A DNA stretch of 64,000 bases, taken from contig CANNFE010000001.1 of assembly GCA_947503775.1 (NCBI GenBank), positions 310,001 to 374,000 on the forward strand, written 5' to 3'. Every line of letters starts with the position of its first letter. The stretch's first letter is position 1. The notes under the pieces were generated by a model that was given only the letters and a program-made list of their open reading frames with translations, ran no database searches and was not told the origin of the DNA. The position numbers and the translations under genes are program-made. Below are positions 50,375-60,149 of the stretch, one piece after another. This stretch comes from an uncultured Paracoccaceae bacterium (GTDB taxonomy: Bacteria > Pseudomonadota > Alphaproteobacteria > Rhodobacterales > Rhodobacteraceae).

Positions 50375-50410
50375 TTGCCTGCACCCCGTCTCGTCTGCTT
50401 TGGCAGGGAT

Positions 50411-51448
50411 TTAGTCACTCTCACCCGGCTTTGAAACCGCTTTCTTCAGCGCCGTCACGTCGGTCAGCAGTCGCGGCAAGCGGCGAAGCGCCTTGTAGAT
50501 GGACAGGTTCGTCGCCATCCGCGTGGCCGGATAGCCCAGCATGATCCGGCCTTTGGGAACGTTGGACATCACGACCGAGGCGACGCCGATCACGACATCC
50601 TCTCCGATCAGCAGATTATCCGAGACACCGACCCGGCCGGCCAGAACGCTCCGGTCGCCGATCACCACCGATCCCGCAATGCCGACCTGACCGCAAAGCA
50701 GGCAGTCTTCTCCCACGATACAGTTATGTCCGACTTGAACGAGGTTATCGATCTTGGTCCCGCGCCCGATCCGTGTCGCCCGGATGGTGCCTGCATCAAT
50801 GCAGCTATTGGCACCGATCTCGACATCGTCTCCGATTTCGACCCCGCCCAGTGAATGGATCCGATGCCAGGTCGGATCCTCGGGCGGCGTGATCTCGGCC
50901 TCCCCCAGCGTCTCGCGGGCCAGCTCGGCGCCCGAGGGTTGGGCGGTGACGAAAGAGAACCCATCCCCCCCGATCGCGACATTGGACTGGGCGACAAAGC
51001 GCTCTCCGATCCGCACATTCCGCCCGATCCGAACGCCCGCCGCAATCCGCGCGCCCGCGCCAATCACCGATCTGGGCCCGATGCTCACATGCGGCCCGAT
51101 GCTTGCGCCCGCGCCAACCTCAGCAGATGGGTCGATCACGGCAGAGGCATGGATCCCCGGCTCGGGCACCGGATCCATCAGCTGCGTCAGCCTAGCCATC
51201 GCCAGCCGTCCGCGCGGCGCGATGATTGCCGCCTCGAGCCCCAGCGCCTGCCAGTCAGCTCCAGGCCAAAGGACCGCGGCACGCGCCGCGCCCCGCTCCA
51301 GATCCGCGCCGTAGGCCGGCGCCAGAGCCAGCGCCAGATCGTCCGGCCCCGCGCTTGCAGGCTCCGCAACCCCCTCCACGGATAAAGAAACGGCGCCGAA
51401 AGCCTCTGCTTCCAGCGCCGCTGCGATATCCTTGACCGTAAAGCTCAT
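50411..51448 (-). CDS. lpxD: UDP-3-O-acylglucosamine N-acyltransferase
   Basis: Third step of lipid A synthesis: adds the N-linked hydroxyacyl chain from ACP. 345 residues: N-terminal uridine-binding domain (about 1-95), left-handed beta-helix (IGPHVSIGPRSVIGAGARIA and similar hexapeptides), catalytic histidine in LVQVGHNCIVGED (typical NLVQIAHN position) and a C-terminal helix. The helix count differs from lpxA. It lies away from the fabZ-lpxA-lpxI-lpxB cluster, ahead of the ACP and ketoacyl synthase on the same strand. Confidence 0.95.
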   Translation of the reverse strand: MSFTVKDIAAALEAEAFGAVSLSVEGVAEPASAGPDDLALALAPAYGADLERGAARAAVLWPGADWQALGLEAAIIAPRGRLAMARLTQLMDPVPEPGIHASAVIDPSAEVGAGASIGPHVSIGPRSVIGAGARIAAGVRIGRNVRIGERFVAQSNVAIGGDGFSFVTAQPSGAELARETLGEAEITPPEDPTWHRIHSLGGVEIGDDVEIGANSCIDAGTIRATRIGRGTKIDNLVQVGHNCIVGEDCLLCGQVGIAGSVVIGDRSVLAGRVGVSDNLLIGEDVVIGVASVVMSNVPKGRIMLGYPATRMATNLSIYKALRRLPRLLTDVTALKKAVSKPGESD

Positions 51449-51474
51449 CTCGCCCTCTCATTCGAGGGAAGGGA

Positions 51475-53073
51475 TTAGCCTCCGACCGACCGGATGGCCA
51501 CCCCTTGGGAGGACAGCGCATTCCAGATCCGCGCATCCCGCCCGTAGACATCGCGGCGGAAATTCAAAGTGCCGCGCGCATCGGTGAAGGCCGTGCGATA
51601 GACGATGTGAACCGGGATCGGCTGGGCGAGATCGACCCGCGTCTCGCGCCCCGTCCGCAGCTTCTCCTGAAAGAAGGCCTCGGGATTGGCTGTCTGCTTC
51701 GCCAGCAGCGCATAGGCAAAGTCGAACGGATCGCGCAGGCGGATACAGCCGTGGCTGAAGGCCCGCACCTCGCGCCCGAAAAGGCTCTTGGCCGGCGTGT
51801 CGTGCAGATAGATGTTGTGCCGGTTGGGGAACATGAACTTCACCAGCCCCAGCGCATTGCCCTGGCTCGGCGGCTCGCGCATCGAGAACGGGAAGGTCTG
51901 CGCGGTATAGGCATTGAAGTTGACCGCCCCGCGATTGACCGTCCGTCCCCGGCTGTCCGTGATCTGGATATGGTTTACCGCATACGGGTTGCGCTGGAGC
52001 ATCGGCAGATACTCCTTGGTCACGATCGAGCGCGGCACGTACCAGCTTGGATTGACGACCATGAACTCCATCACATCCGAGAACTCGGGGCTGCGACGGT
52101 CGCTCTGATTGGCCCCCACGACAGAGCGTGTCTTGAACGTCTCGCGATCGCTGTCGATGATCGCCGCCGTGAAATCGGTCAGGTTCACCCAGACATGGCG
52201 CGTCCCGCGGGGCCGGTTGATCCAGCGCTCGCGCTCCATCGCCACGATGACGTTGCGCAGCCGCTCGGGCACCGATTTGTTGATCTCGGTGATCGTACTG
52301 CCACCGGCGACGCCATCGGGGTTCAGCCCATAGGCCAGCTGGAACTGCTGCACGGCGGCCTTCATCGTCTCGTCATAGGTGGTTGTGGCGCTTCGGCCCA
52401 TAAAGCCCATCGCCTGCAGGCGGTTGCGCAAGGCCACAACGGCCGCCCCGCTCGCCCCAGGCTCCAGCGTGCCGGGCACCTGCGCGCCCCAGCCGCCATC
52501 GGCGATCAGACGCTCCATCCGCAGCTTCTCGCGCATAAGGCGCGTATATTCCGGTGCCGCAGGCGGCAGCGACCGAATGAACGCGCCCGGGTTCGACTGA
52601 ACGAACGCAGCCAGCGTCGCAGCCCGCCCGCGATAGGGCACCTCGCGCTTGATCTCGCCATCGACGCGTGACGGGATCAGAACGCCGGTCTGGATGTCCC
52701 GCGCGTATTGCAGAAAGAGACGGCTCATCTCGACCTCGGCGCGCCCGCGCGAGACCGGGTCATTGGCCTGCTGCAACAACGCGGTCATGCGCTGCGCATC
52801 ATAGCGGCCCGAAGGAAGACCATGATCCTCGGCAGTTTGCATCGCGCTCAGGAACGCCTGACGTCGCGCCCGGTCGTCATTGTCGGTCCAGATGCCTTCG
52901 AACTCTACTGAACGGTAGAACTGGGCAAGGGCATCATCGCGCGCTGCGGCTTCTGCCACTGCCTGTTTGAACGGAGTGACTTGAGCGCTCACTGCGGCAG
53001 GCAAACCCACCATGAGAGAAAGACTAAAAAGAAGAGAGCGAACCGGCAGCCCACCCTTCAGGATCGTCTTCAT
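51475..53073 (-). CDS. L,D-transpeptidase, YcbB (LdtD) type
   Basis: Forms 3-3 peptide cross-links in peptidoglycan or attaches proteins. 532 residues: signal peptide (SLLFSLSLMVGLPAAVSAQ), a helical region, a peptidoglycan-binding domain (GASGAAVVALRNRLQAMGFMG), and a YkuD catalytic domain with the cysteine in AFSHGCIRLRDP. ATG 53073 is preceded by AGGAGG; a TTG one codon earlier is possible. Ends 26 bp before lpxD on the same strand. Divergent from the M15-like peptidase. Confidence 0.93.
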   Translation of the reverse strand: MKTILKGGLPVRSLLFSLSLMVGLPAAVSAQVTPFKQAVAEAAARDDALAQFYRSVEFEGIWTDNDDRARRQAFLSAMQTAEDHGLPSGRYDAQRMTALLQQANDPVSRGRAEVEMSRLFLQYARDIQTGVLIPSRVDGEIKREVPYRGRAATLAAFVQSNPGAFIRSLPPAAPEYTRLMREKLRMERLIADGGWGAQVPGTLEPGASGAAVVALRNRLQAMGFMGRSATTTYDETMKAAVQQFQLAYGLNPDGVAGGSTITEINKSVPERLRNVIVAMERERWINRPRGTRHVWVNLTDFTAAIIDSDRETFKTRSVVGANQSDRRSPEFSDVMEFMVVNPSWYVPRSIVTKEYLPMLQRNPYAVNHIQITDSRGRTVNRGAVNFNAYTAQTFPFSMREPPSQGNALGLVKFMFPNRHNIYLHDTPAKSLFGREVRAFSHGCIRLRDPFDFAYALLAKQTANPEAFFQEKLRTGRETRVDLAQPIPVHIVYRTAFTDARGTLNFRRDVYGRDARIWNALSSQGVAIRSVGG

Positions 53074-53076
53074 CAA

Positions 53077-53419
53077 GACATCCTCCTATGAAAATCGTGT
53101 CCTAGATATCTGACCATGTCACGAATGCAGCCAGTAGCATATCCGTCTAGTCACAACTCCGAGACCGGGATGCAAGAAATGCCATCCGTGTCCCCAAAGA
53201 CCGACGCAATTTCGCCACATACCTAAATTTGTTGGTGAAAACGAGACGAATCTGCGCAATTTCCTGCCGATTCTCCCTTCGTTAACTCTCTTCGCTGTAA
53301 CAATCCCTTGGTCCGTGAGTCGTCCTGTGCAATAAAAATCATGCATCTGGGGATAGCTAGGCAAACCGGACCTGCGGAATAGCGGGCCAATACGGGTATA
53401 GAAACGGGACGCACAATTC
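53077..53419. other. 343-bp divergent promoter region, no gene seen
   Basis: Between the L,D-transpeptidase (minus) and the M15-like gene (plus). It is AT-richer than its surroundings. I see no clear -35/-10 pair, operator or hairpin that I would defend. Confidence 0.5.
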
Positions 53420-53989
53420 ATGATAAAAAGCAGCTCGACGGGCCTCACTAGACGTGGGCTCCTCTCCGCTTTCGCGGCAACAGCCATCTGCGCAGCACCG
53501 ACCTATTCCAAGGCGGCAGGTTTTCTTCGAGGCGGCGGAGATGTGCGAAAATTGCGCATGTATTCGGGCCGAACGGGCGAGCACTTGAACATGGTCTACT
53601 GGATCGACGGCAAATATGTCGGCGACGCCCTGGCTGAGGTGAACCACTTCATGCGCGACTGGCGCACGAATACCGGCATCAACATCGACACCCGTACGGT
53701 GGATATCATGGCTGCCGCCCACCGCCTCATGGATGCCCGCGAACCCTATATGCTTCTGTCCGGCTACCGCTCCCCTCAGACCAATGCGATGCTGCGCAGC
53801 CGCTCGTCCGGCGTGGCCAAGAATTCTCTGCATCTCAAAGGTCAGGCCGCCGATCTGCGTCTCGACAGCCGCTCCGTCAGCCAGATGGCCCAGGCCGCTG
53901 CCGCCTGCCGTGCCGGGGGCGTGGGCCGCTATACCGGTTCTGACTTCGTCCATATGGATTGCGGGCCCGTCCGCACCTGGGGCCGCTAA
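53420..53989 (+). CDS. DUF882/YcbK-type M15 peptidase, Tat-exported
   Basis: Probable periplasmic zinc D-Ala-D-Ala-type carboxypeptidase. 189 residues. Twin-arginine-like signal LTRRGLLSAFAATAICAAP. The metal and active-site motif pattern SLHLKGQAAD (H138, D145) and DFVHMD (H178) is the M15 set; GYRSPQTNAM marks the substrate region. Stands divergent from the L,D-transpeptidase, a pairing also seen in other alphaproteobacteria. Confidence 0.9.
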   Translation: MIKSSSTGLTRRGLLSAFAATAICAAPTYSKAAGFLRGGGDVRKLRMYSGRTGEHLNMVYWIDGKYVGDALAEVNHFMRDWRTNTGINIDTRTVDIMAAAHRLMDAREPYMLLSGYRSPQTNAMLRSRSSGVAKNSLHLKGQAADLRLDSRSVSQMAQAAAACRAGGVGRYTGSDFVHMDCGPVRTWGR

Positions 53990-54021
53990 GGTCTGCTTCA
54001 CTCCCCGTATCCCGGAAAACG

Positions 54022-54050
54022 AGGCGCCCTCTTGTGGCGCCTTTTTTCTT
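54022..54050 (+). terminator. Terminator for the M15-like gene
   Basis: Seven-bp stem AGGCGCC / GGCGCCT with loop CTCTTGT, then TTTTTTCTT. 33 bp after the stop codon. In reverse orientation it may also limit the tRNA-Leu transcript, but the reverse T-run is weaker. Confidence 0.85.
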
Positions 54051-54065
54051 GTTCTCAAGAAGATC

Positions 54066-54151
54066 TGGTACCGGTGGTCGGACTCGAACCGACACGATGT
54101 TGCCATCGGGGGATTTTGAATCCCCTGCGTCTACCATTCCGCCACACCGGC
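54066..54151 (-). tRNA. tRNA-Leu (anticodon CAA)
   Basis: 86 nt including an encoded CCA. Acceptor GCCGGTG / CACCGGT (G1-U72 pair), D-loop with GGAATGGTAGACGC, anticodon stem-loop GGGATT-CAA-AATCCC, long variable arm (CGATGGCAACATCG), T-loop GGTTCGAGTCC. The long variable arm and A73 fit class II tRNA-Leu. Confidence 0.97.
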
Positions 54152-54234
54152 CCAGTTCGGCTGTCCTAGCCTCCACGAAAGCCCTCTGCAAGACCGGGAG
54201 TCCGCGAAATGTGCGGCGGTTCTCGCCCCCGCAC

Positions 54235-54265
54235 AAAAGAAAAAGAGGGACCCGAAGGTCCCTCT
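54235..54265 (-). terminator. Terminator for nrdJ
   Basis: On the minus strand GAGGGACC / GGTCCCTC with a TTCG loop, followed by TTTTTCTTTTG. It is about 100 bases beyond the nrdJ stop codon. Confidence 0.88.
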
Positions 54266-54368
54266 GAGTTTCGTCATTCAGGCTCAATTATGATCTACCG
54301 CTCGCGTTTTTTGCCTGCGGCCCGAACAACGCCAGAGGGAGCGCACCCCCTCAGGGTCTCTTATCTTC

Positions 54369-57300
54369 TCAACTACATCCGCTCGTGCCGCCGCAGGTGT
54401 TGCACTTCATGCAGGTCCCGTTGCGCACCAGCGTGTAGTTGCCGCATTCGCCACAGGGATCGCCCTCGTAGCCCTGCATCTTCGCCTTGTCGCGGGCTGA
54501 TAGCGCCACGGCCGAAGTTGCGACCTTCGCCACGGTCACCTCTCCGACCTCGGGCACCAGTGTCTGCAAGGCCGCGACCGTCTCACCCGCGCCGCCTTCG
54601 ACTACGGTAAAGCCCTGCGGCACGCGATTTCTTAGATACCCGGTCGAGGCAACCTGCTTGAGCACTTCGAGCGGGGACGAGCCATGCGAGCCTGGCACTT
54701 CGGTGAAGTTGCGCTTGCCCTCTTCCTCGCCCCGCCCCATCGCATCGAAACTGTCGCCTTCGGGCTTCACATGGGCCAGATCGGTCCGGTCAAGATAGCT
54801 GACCGCCAACTCGCGGAAGATGTAGTCGAGGATCGAGGTCGCGTTCTTGATCGCCTCGTTGCCCTGTACCATCCCTGCCGGTTCGAATCGGGTGAAGGTG
54901 AAAGCGTCCACGAACTCCTCCAGCGGCACACCGTATTGCAGGCCAACAGACACCGCGATGGCGAAGTTGTTCATCATCGCTCGGAAGCCCGCGCCTTCCT
55001 TATGCATGTCGATGAAGATCTCGCCAAGCGAGCCGTCCTTGTATTCGCCCGTCCGCAGATAGACCTTGTGACCACCGACGATGGCCTTCTGCGTGTAGCC
55101 GCGCCGACGCTCTGGCATCTTGTCCCGCTCGCGGGTGGCGATCTCCTTGATGATGATCTTCTCGACCACCTTCTCGGCCAGCACGACCGCCTTTTCCTGA
55201 TCCGAGCCGCTTTCCAGCACCTCAAGTGCCTCGTCATCATCCTCGACCAGCGCGGCGGCCAAAGGCTGCGACAGCTTCGATCCATCGCGGTAAAGCGCGT
55301 TTGCCTTCACGCCGAGCGACCAGCTCAGCTCGTAGGCCGCCTTGCAATCCTCGATCGTCGCATCGTTGGGCATATTGATCGTTTTGCTGATCGCGCCGGA
55401 GATAAAGGACTGCGCCGCCGCCATCATGTGGATGTGGCTGTCCACGCTCAGGAAGCGTTTGCCGGTCTTGCCGCAGGCATTGGCGCAGTCGAAAACCACG
55501 TAATGCTCTGGGTTGAGATGCGGCGCGCCCTCCAACGTCATCGTCCCGCAAACATGCGAGTTCGCCGCCTCGATATCGGCCTTCGCAAAGCCAAGCGAGC
55601 CCAGCAGATCGAAGGTCGGATCATTCAGCTTGTCTGCCGGGATCCCCAGCGTGCCGGTGCAGAACTCCTCGCCCAGCGTCCACTGGTTGAAGACGAATCG
55701 GATATCAAAGGCGGAGGGGAGCGCGGCCTCGATCTTCTCGATCTCCGCCGGGCCAAAACCATGCCCGATCAGCGAGGTGTGGTTGATCCCTGGCGCATTC
55801 CCCAACGTGCCGTGACCCACTGCATGGGAGATGATCTCCTCAATCTGCGCCGATCCGTAGCCTAGCTTGGTCAGGGCCGCAGGCACCGAGCGGTTGATGA
55901 TCTTGAAGTAACCGCCACCCGCGAGCTTCTTGAACTTGACCAGAGCAAAATCCGGTTCGATTCCAGTCGTGTCGCAATCCATCACCAGACCGATCGTCCC
56001 GGTTGGTGCGATCACTGTGGCCTGGGCGTTGCGGTAGCCGTGCTCGACGCCCAGCTTGAGAGCCTCGTCCCAGGACGACTTGGCCAGCTCGACCAACCGC
56101 TGATCCGGGCAGCCCGCCGCATCCAACGGCACAGGCGTTACATCCAGCTCTTCGTAGTCAGTGGAGCCATAGGCCGCCGCCCGGTGATTGCGGATCACCC
56201 GCAGCATGTGATCGCGATTCATCTCATAGCCCGGGAAGGCGCCTAGCTCGCCTGCGATTTCGGCCGAGGTCGCATAGCTCACCCCGGTCATGATCGCCGT
56301 CAGCGCGCCGCACAGCGCGCGCCCTTCGACCGAGTCGTAGCCATAGCCCATATTCATCAGCAGACCGCCGATATTAGCGTAGCCAAGGCCCAACGTGCGG
56401 AAGTCATAGGACCGCTGCGCAATCTCCTTGGAAGGGAACTGCGCCATCATGACGGACACTTCCAGCGTCAGCGTCCACAGGCGCGCCGCATGCATATAGT
56501 CCTCGGCCTGAAACTCCCCGTTTTCGTAGAATGTCAGCAGGTTCATAGAGGCGAGATTGCAGGCCGTGTCGTCAAGGAACATGTATTCCGAACAGGGATT
56601 CGAGCCGCGGATCGCACCGTCTTCAGGGCAGGTATGCCAAGCGTTGACCGTATCATGATACTGGATGCCCGGATCGGCGCAGGCCCAGGCCGCATGGCCC
56701 ACCTGCTCCCACAAATCGCGCGCCTTGATGGTCTTCGAGACCTTCCCATCGACACGGTTGATCAGATCCCAATCGGCATCTTCCCTGAGCGCCTTGAGGA
56801 AGGCGTCGGTCACGCGGATCGAGTTATTAGAGTTCTGCCCCGAGACCGAATTATACGCCTCCGAATCCCAATCCGTATCGTAGGTCGCGAACTCGATACT
56901 GGTATGGCCCTGCTTGGCATAATCCAGCACGCGCTTGATATAGGTCTCGGGAATGGCAACTTTCTTGGCCGCCTTGATCGCGCCCTTCAGCGCGGTGTTC
57001 TTGGCAGGGTCATAGGCCCCTTCTTCGCTGCCATCGAACTCGCGGATCGCGGCGAAGATGCCGTTGAGCTTCTCCTCGTGCATCTTCGATCCGGCGACGA
57101 TCGAGGCCACCTTCTGCTCTTCGATGACCTTCCAGTTGATGAAGTCCTCGATATCGGGGTGATCGGCGTCGCAGATCACCATCTTCGCTGCCCGACGGGT
57201 TGTCCCGCCTGATTTGATCGCGCCGGCCGCCCGGTCTCCGATCTTGAGAAATCCCATGAGGCCCGACGACTTGCCGCCACCCGACAGCCCCTCACCCTCG

Positions 57301-57995
57301 CCGCGCAGCGACGAGAAGTTGGTGCCGGTGCCCGAACCATACTTGAAAAGCCGCGCCTCGCGGACCCAAAGATCCATGATCCCGCCATCGTTCACCAGAT
57401 CATCGCTGACCGACTGAATGAAACAGGCATGCGGCTGCGGATGCTCGTAGGAGCTTTTCGACTTGGTGAGCTTCCCGCTCTTCCAGTCGACATAGTAGTG
57501 GCCCTGCGCAGGCCCATCGATACCGTAGGCCCAGTGCAGGCCGGTGTTGAACCATTGCGGAGAATTCGGCGCGGCCCGCTGAGTCGCCAGCATGAACCGC
57601 ATCTCGTCGAAATAGGCGCGGGCGTCGTCCTCGGACGAGAAGTAGCCGCCCTTCCAACCCCAATAGGTCCAGGCCCCCGCCAGCCGGTCAAAGACCTGCT
57701 TGGCCGAGGTCTCACCCCCGAACTCAGCGCCTTCTGCCGCTTCATGGCGCCACAGAAAGGACGGCACGCCCTTTTCCTTGACGGGCTTGAGCTTGCTAGG
57801 AACGCCAGCCTTGCGGAAATATTTCTGCGCGATCACATCGCTTGCAACCTGGCTCCAGCTTGCAGGAACCTCGCAGGCTTCAAGCTTGAAGACGATCGTT
57901 CCGTCCGGGTTTCGGATCTCCGACGTGGTTTCTGAGAAGTCCAACGCTGCGTAGGCGTCCGTTCCGGCTTTGGTGAACCTGCGATCGATCTTCAT
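54369..57995 (-). CDS. nrdJ: Vitamin B12-dependent (class II) ribonucleotide reductase
   Basis: Converts ribonucleotides to deoxyribonucleotides using adenosylcobalamin, with or without oxygen. 1208 residues, typical for this long class II form. Ten-stranded barrel with [20 protein letters not shown] (catalytic cysteine region), the allosteric N-terminal part, and a C-terminal zinc-ribbon-like tail [23 protein letters not shown] 57995. Single gene with its own terminator at 54235. The leader is long (about 180 nt to a candidate promoter near 58180-58207), but I see no B12-box (GCCACTG) typical of cobalamin riboswitches. Confidence 0.96.
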   Translation of the reverse strand: MKIDRRFTKAGTDAYAALDFSETTSEIRNPDGTIVFKLEACEVPASWSQVASDVIAQKYFRKAGVPSKLKPVKEKGVPSFLWRHEAAEGAEFGGETSAKQVFDRLAGAWTYWGWKGGYFSSEDDARAYFDEMRFMLATQRAAPNSPQWFNTGLHWAYGIDGPAQGHYYVDWKSGKLTKSKSSYEHPQPHACFIQSVSDDLVNDGGIMDLWVREARLFKYGSGTGTNFSSLRGEGEGLSGGGKSSGLMGFLKIGDRAAGAIKSGGTTRRAAKMVICDADHPDIEDFINWKVIEEQKVASIVAGSKMHEEKLNGIFAAIREFDGSEEGAYDPAKNTALKGAIKAAKKVAIPETYIKRVLDYAKQGHTSIEFATYDTDWDSEAYNSVSGQNSNNSIRVTDAFLKALREDADWDLINRVDGKVSKTIKARDLWEQVGHAAWACADPGIQYHDTVNAWHTCPEDGAIRGSNPCSEYMFLDDTACNLASMNLLTFYENGEFQAEDYMHAARLWTLTLEVSVMMAQFPSKEIAQRSYDFRTLGLGYANIGGLLMNMGYGYDSVEGRALCGALTAIMTGVSYATSAEIAGELGAFPGYEMNRDHMLRVIRNHRAAAYGSTDYEELDVTPVPLDAAGCPDQRLVELAKSSWDEALKLGVEHGYRNAQATVIAPTGTIGLVMDCDTTGIEPDFALVKFKKLAGGGYFKIINRSVPAALTKLGYGSAQIEEIISHAVGHGTLGNAPGINHTSLIGHGFGPAEIEKIEAALPSAFDIRFVFNQWTLGEEFCTGTLGIPADKLNDPTFDLLGSLGFAKADIEAANSHVCGTMTLEGAPHLNPEHYVVFDCANACGKTGKRFLSVDSHIHMMAAAQSFISGAISKTINMPNDATIEDCKAAYELSWSLGVKANALYRDGSKLSQPLAAALVEDDDEALEVLESGSDQEKAVVLAEKVVEKIIIKEIATRERDKMPERRRGYTQKAIVGGHKVYLRTGEYKDGSLGEIFIDMHKEGAGFRAMMNNFAIAVSVGLQYGVPLEEFVDAFTFTRFEPAGMVQGNEAIKNATSILDYIFRELAVSYLDRTDLAHVKPEGDSFDAMGRGEEEGKRNFTEVPGSHGSSPLEVLKQVASTGYLRNRVPQGFTVVEGGAGETVAALQTLVPEVGEVTVAKVATSAVALSARDKAKMQGYEGDPCGECGNYTLVRNGTCMKCNTCGGTSGCS

Positions 57996-58421
57996 TGTCA
58001 GTGTCCCATTTCTCTTTGTCGCTCTGCGGCGACTGTCTCAACCTTGCCTTTGACCGCCCATGCGATCCGGCTGTCACAACCTATCGGGCAAACCCGTCTC
58101 GAGCGCGGCCAAGACAGTTATCTCGACCGCGACAGGCGGTCCTGCCAAGTCTTCCAGCGTTTGCTGTCCGCTACTAAATCTAGTATCTATCGTGCCAGCT
58201 CACACAACTTGACGTATCTCCACCAAGGCGGTCAACGGGTTTTTCAGCAGATTTTGAAGATTTTTCGTTTGACCGGGACTTAACGAAACCTGTCCCCCGA
58301 TTCCCCCACAGCGCTATCCAAGCCAAATCGCGACAGACCGAAGGAAGAACATAAATGCAGGAAGGTCTTTCGCCTGCCTAGCCATCGTGCGACCGTTCCC
58401 CCAACCTTACGGGAGATCTCC
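57996..58421. other. 426-bp divergent region between nrdJ and the lipoprotein gene
   Basis: Holds the candidate nrdJ promoter and palindrome (58173-58207). The rest, including the 170-nt nrdJ leader, shows no gene or B12 riboswitch core. On the lipoprotein side I see no defensible promoter. Confidence 0.55.
58173..58207 (-). promoter_or_regulatory. Candidate nrdJ promoter with overlapping palindrome (NrdR-box-like)
   Basis: Minus strand: TTGTGT (58207-58202), 16-base spacer, TACTAG (58185-58180). The -10 overlaps the near-palindrome ACTAGATTTAGT (58184-58173; ACTA...TAGT). Position and symmetry resemble an NrdR box, the repressor site of ribonucleotide reductase genes, but the bases are not a strict match to the NrdR consensus. 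Confidence 0.35.
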
Positions 58422-58883
58422 ATGCGCGCTCTTCTCGCCCTTCCAGTCATCTTTGCTCTTGCAGCATGCGAACCTCTCGATCCCCGCACCCCCTTTTCCA
58501 TCGAAGGACGGCCCGCCGCGCAGATGGCCTATTTCTCAAGCTATCCAGGCGATCTGCTCGAGGCCGCAGCCGAGGCTTGCTCCAGCCCCGGCGACAGACT
58601 CGTTCAACGCGACCGCAATGGCATCCGCTGCGAAAGCCTTCTGCCGCCCGACGCAACGGCCGGCCTGATCCTGGAATTCAGCGGAACGGTCGATGACCTG
58701 CCGATCCTGATATTCGATTTTCAGACAACACGCCGGGGCGAAGGCTACATAGTCGTGGCGGACAACTTTGTCCGCGTCCCGCAACGCAGCGGCCCGCCAA
58801 AGGAGGTCCGGCTCGATGACGCCCGCTTCAACCGGATCCTCGCCCGCATCCTCGCCGGTGCCGGAGGACGCCCGGTCACATAA
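58422..58883 (+). CDS. Predicted lipoprotein of unknown function
   Basis: 153 residues with a lipoprotein signal: MRALLALPVIFALAAC, lipobox LAAC with C16. Two further cysteines (EACSS, GIRCES) may pair. The mature part is a small beta-rich domain; no family recognised. ATG 58422 follows GGGAGATCTCC. Convergent with the capsule-type gene. Confidence 0.75.
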   Translation: MRALLALPVIFALAACEPLDPRTPFSIEGRPAAQMAYFSSYPGDLLEAAAEACSSPGDRLVQRDRNGIRCESLLPPDATAGLILEFSGTVDDLPILIFDFQTTRRGEGYIVVADNFVRVPQRSGPPKEVRLDDARFNRILARILAGAGGRPVT

Positions 58884-58903
58884 ACATCGGGCGCAAGCGC
58901 GCC

Positions 58904-59887
58904 TCAGACCTGTGCTGTCGCACCAATCTCGTCCAAGACAGCGTTCATCCGCTCAACGGCTTTCTTCCGCAGACGCGGTTGGACCATGCCCTGCGCGAAA
59001 AAGAACACCAGGTATTTCTCATATTCAAACGTCCCGTTGATCGCCTTCTCCAAACCAGCGCCGATCCCGGCAGGATCACGAACGAGAACCATGTTGTGAT
59101 GAAAATCCACCTGACCGGCGACCAGCCCCGGTACGGCATGCATCTGGGCCTCCATCAGCACGGCTGAGCTTAGACTAACGGCCACAGCGGCTTGCGAAAG
59201 AAGCCCGTGGATGGAATGCGTCGTCACCTCTACGCCCGCGGCCGGATCATGATACCGCTGCAGGATCTCAAGGCCTTTCGCCTTCTGGCGCGGATGGGGT
59301 TTGATATAGACCGAGCGCCCACCCCGACTGGCGATCACGCTTTCGATCAGCTCGGGATAGCTCATGTAGTGCTGATGATATTTCGGCACCTTGAAGCGTT
59401 GCGTGAAGAGACAGATCGCGCCCGGCTCGGGTCTGAAACCATCCCACATATTCTGATCGAATTTCGACCGATTGCTCTCTACGAACCTCTCTCTGAGCGC
59501 AGCCGCAAATTTGGTGGCAAAGGGCTGGCTCATCGACTTGGGGCGAAAGGACAAGGTCCGCATCGATGAGTTGTTGCGCGTCCCGACAGGATCGAAATAC
59601 CAGAAACCGTGCAGGTACGACGGGGTGCAATATACAATATTGTCTCCGGTAAGCGGCATATCGTCGAGGATCACATGCAAATGCCGCCTGTCCGACTTGG
59701 CCAGTTCCTCGATGTCATCCGACATCTCCTGCCAGCGCGTGTCGTAGCCGCGATCTTTCAAGATCTGCAGCAGCAGGTTCAGGCAATCCATCCGCCCCGC
59801 TTTGCCGTTCTCAAATATGGGCCCGCGACCGTGGAAAAAGGCGGTCGGCGCCTCAAAGCCAATCCTCTTCTTCAATCCGAACACCAT
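58904..59887 (-). CDS. Capsule-type glycosyltransferase-like protein (KpsS/KpsC-like fold)
   Basis: 327 residues. The C-terminal half has YIKPHPRQKAKG (about residue 195) and AVSLSSAVLMEAQMHAVPGL (about 232), the KPHP-type and SS/E nucleotide-sugar-binding pattern of capsule polysaccharide transferases and other GT-B proteins. The N-terminal half (DRGYDTRWQEMSDDIEELAK) has no clear domain. There is no capsule, transport or other glycosyltransferase gene nearby, so it is a lone gene; GC and codon use look lower than those of its neighbours. The call rests on these motifs only. Confidence 0.55.
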   Translation of the reverse strand: MVFGLKKRIGFEAPTAFFHGRGPIFENGKAGRMDCLNLLLQILKDRGYDTRWQEMSDDIEELAKSDRRHLHVILDDMPLTGDNIVYCTPSYLHGFWYFDPVGTRNNSSMRTLSFRPKSMSQPFATKFAAALRERFVESNRSKFDQNMWDGFRPEPGAICLFTQRFKVPKYHQHYMSYPELIESVIASRGGRSVYIKPHPRQKAKGLEILQRYHDPAAGVEVTTHSIHGLLSQAAVAVSLSSAVLMEAQMHAVPGLVAGQVDFHHNMVLVRDPAGIGAGLEKAINGTFEYEKYLVFFFAQGMVQPRLRKKAVERMNAVLDEIGATAQV

Positions 59888-60022
59888 GAATGATCACCCG
59901 CTCGTTCCGGCTTCAAACGTCATGACATAGCTCGTACGCGCGCAGACCCTGATGGCCAAGTCTTACGCCGCCCTTCACTCGCAACACCATGCCAGCGAGC
60001 TGCTCAATAAAAGGCAAGAAAG

Positions 60023-60099
60023 TGGTCGGGGCGGCGAGATTCGAACTCACGACCCCCTGTACCCAAAACAGGTGCGCTACCAGACTGCGCCACGCCCCG
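60023..60099 (-). tRNA. tRNA-Pro (anticodon TGG)
   Basis: 77 nt including encoded CCA. Acceptor CGGGGCG / CGCCCCG, D-loop with GCAGTCTGGTAGCGC, anticodon stem-loop CCTGT-TTTGGGT-ACAGG (anticodon TGG), T-loop AGTTCGAATCT, A73. The proline-specific C1-G72 pair is present. Confidence 0.97.
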
Positions 60100-60149
60100 G
60101 ACCACGGCCCGTCTCTAGGGCGTGCGCACCGCTTTGAAAAGAGCAAAAC

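Noticed and set aside
57996-58172. Cobalamin riboswitch upstream of nrdJ
   Set aside because: No GCCACTG core or the surrounding riboswitch pattern found; only a ~170-nt leader.
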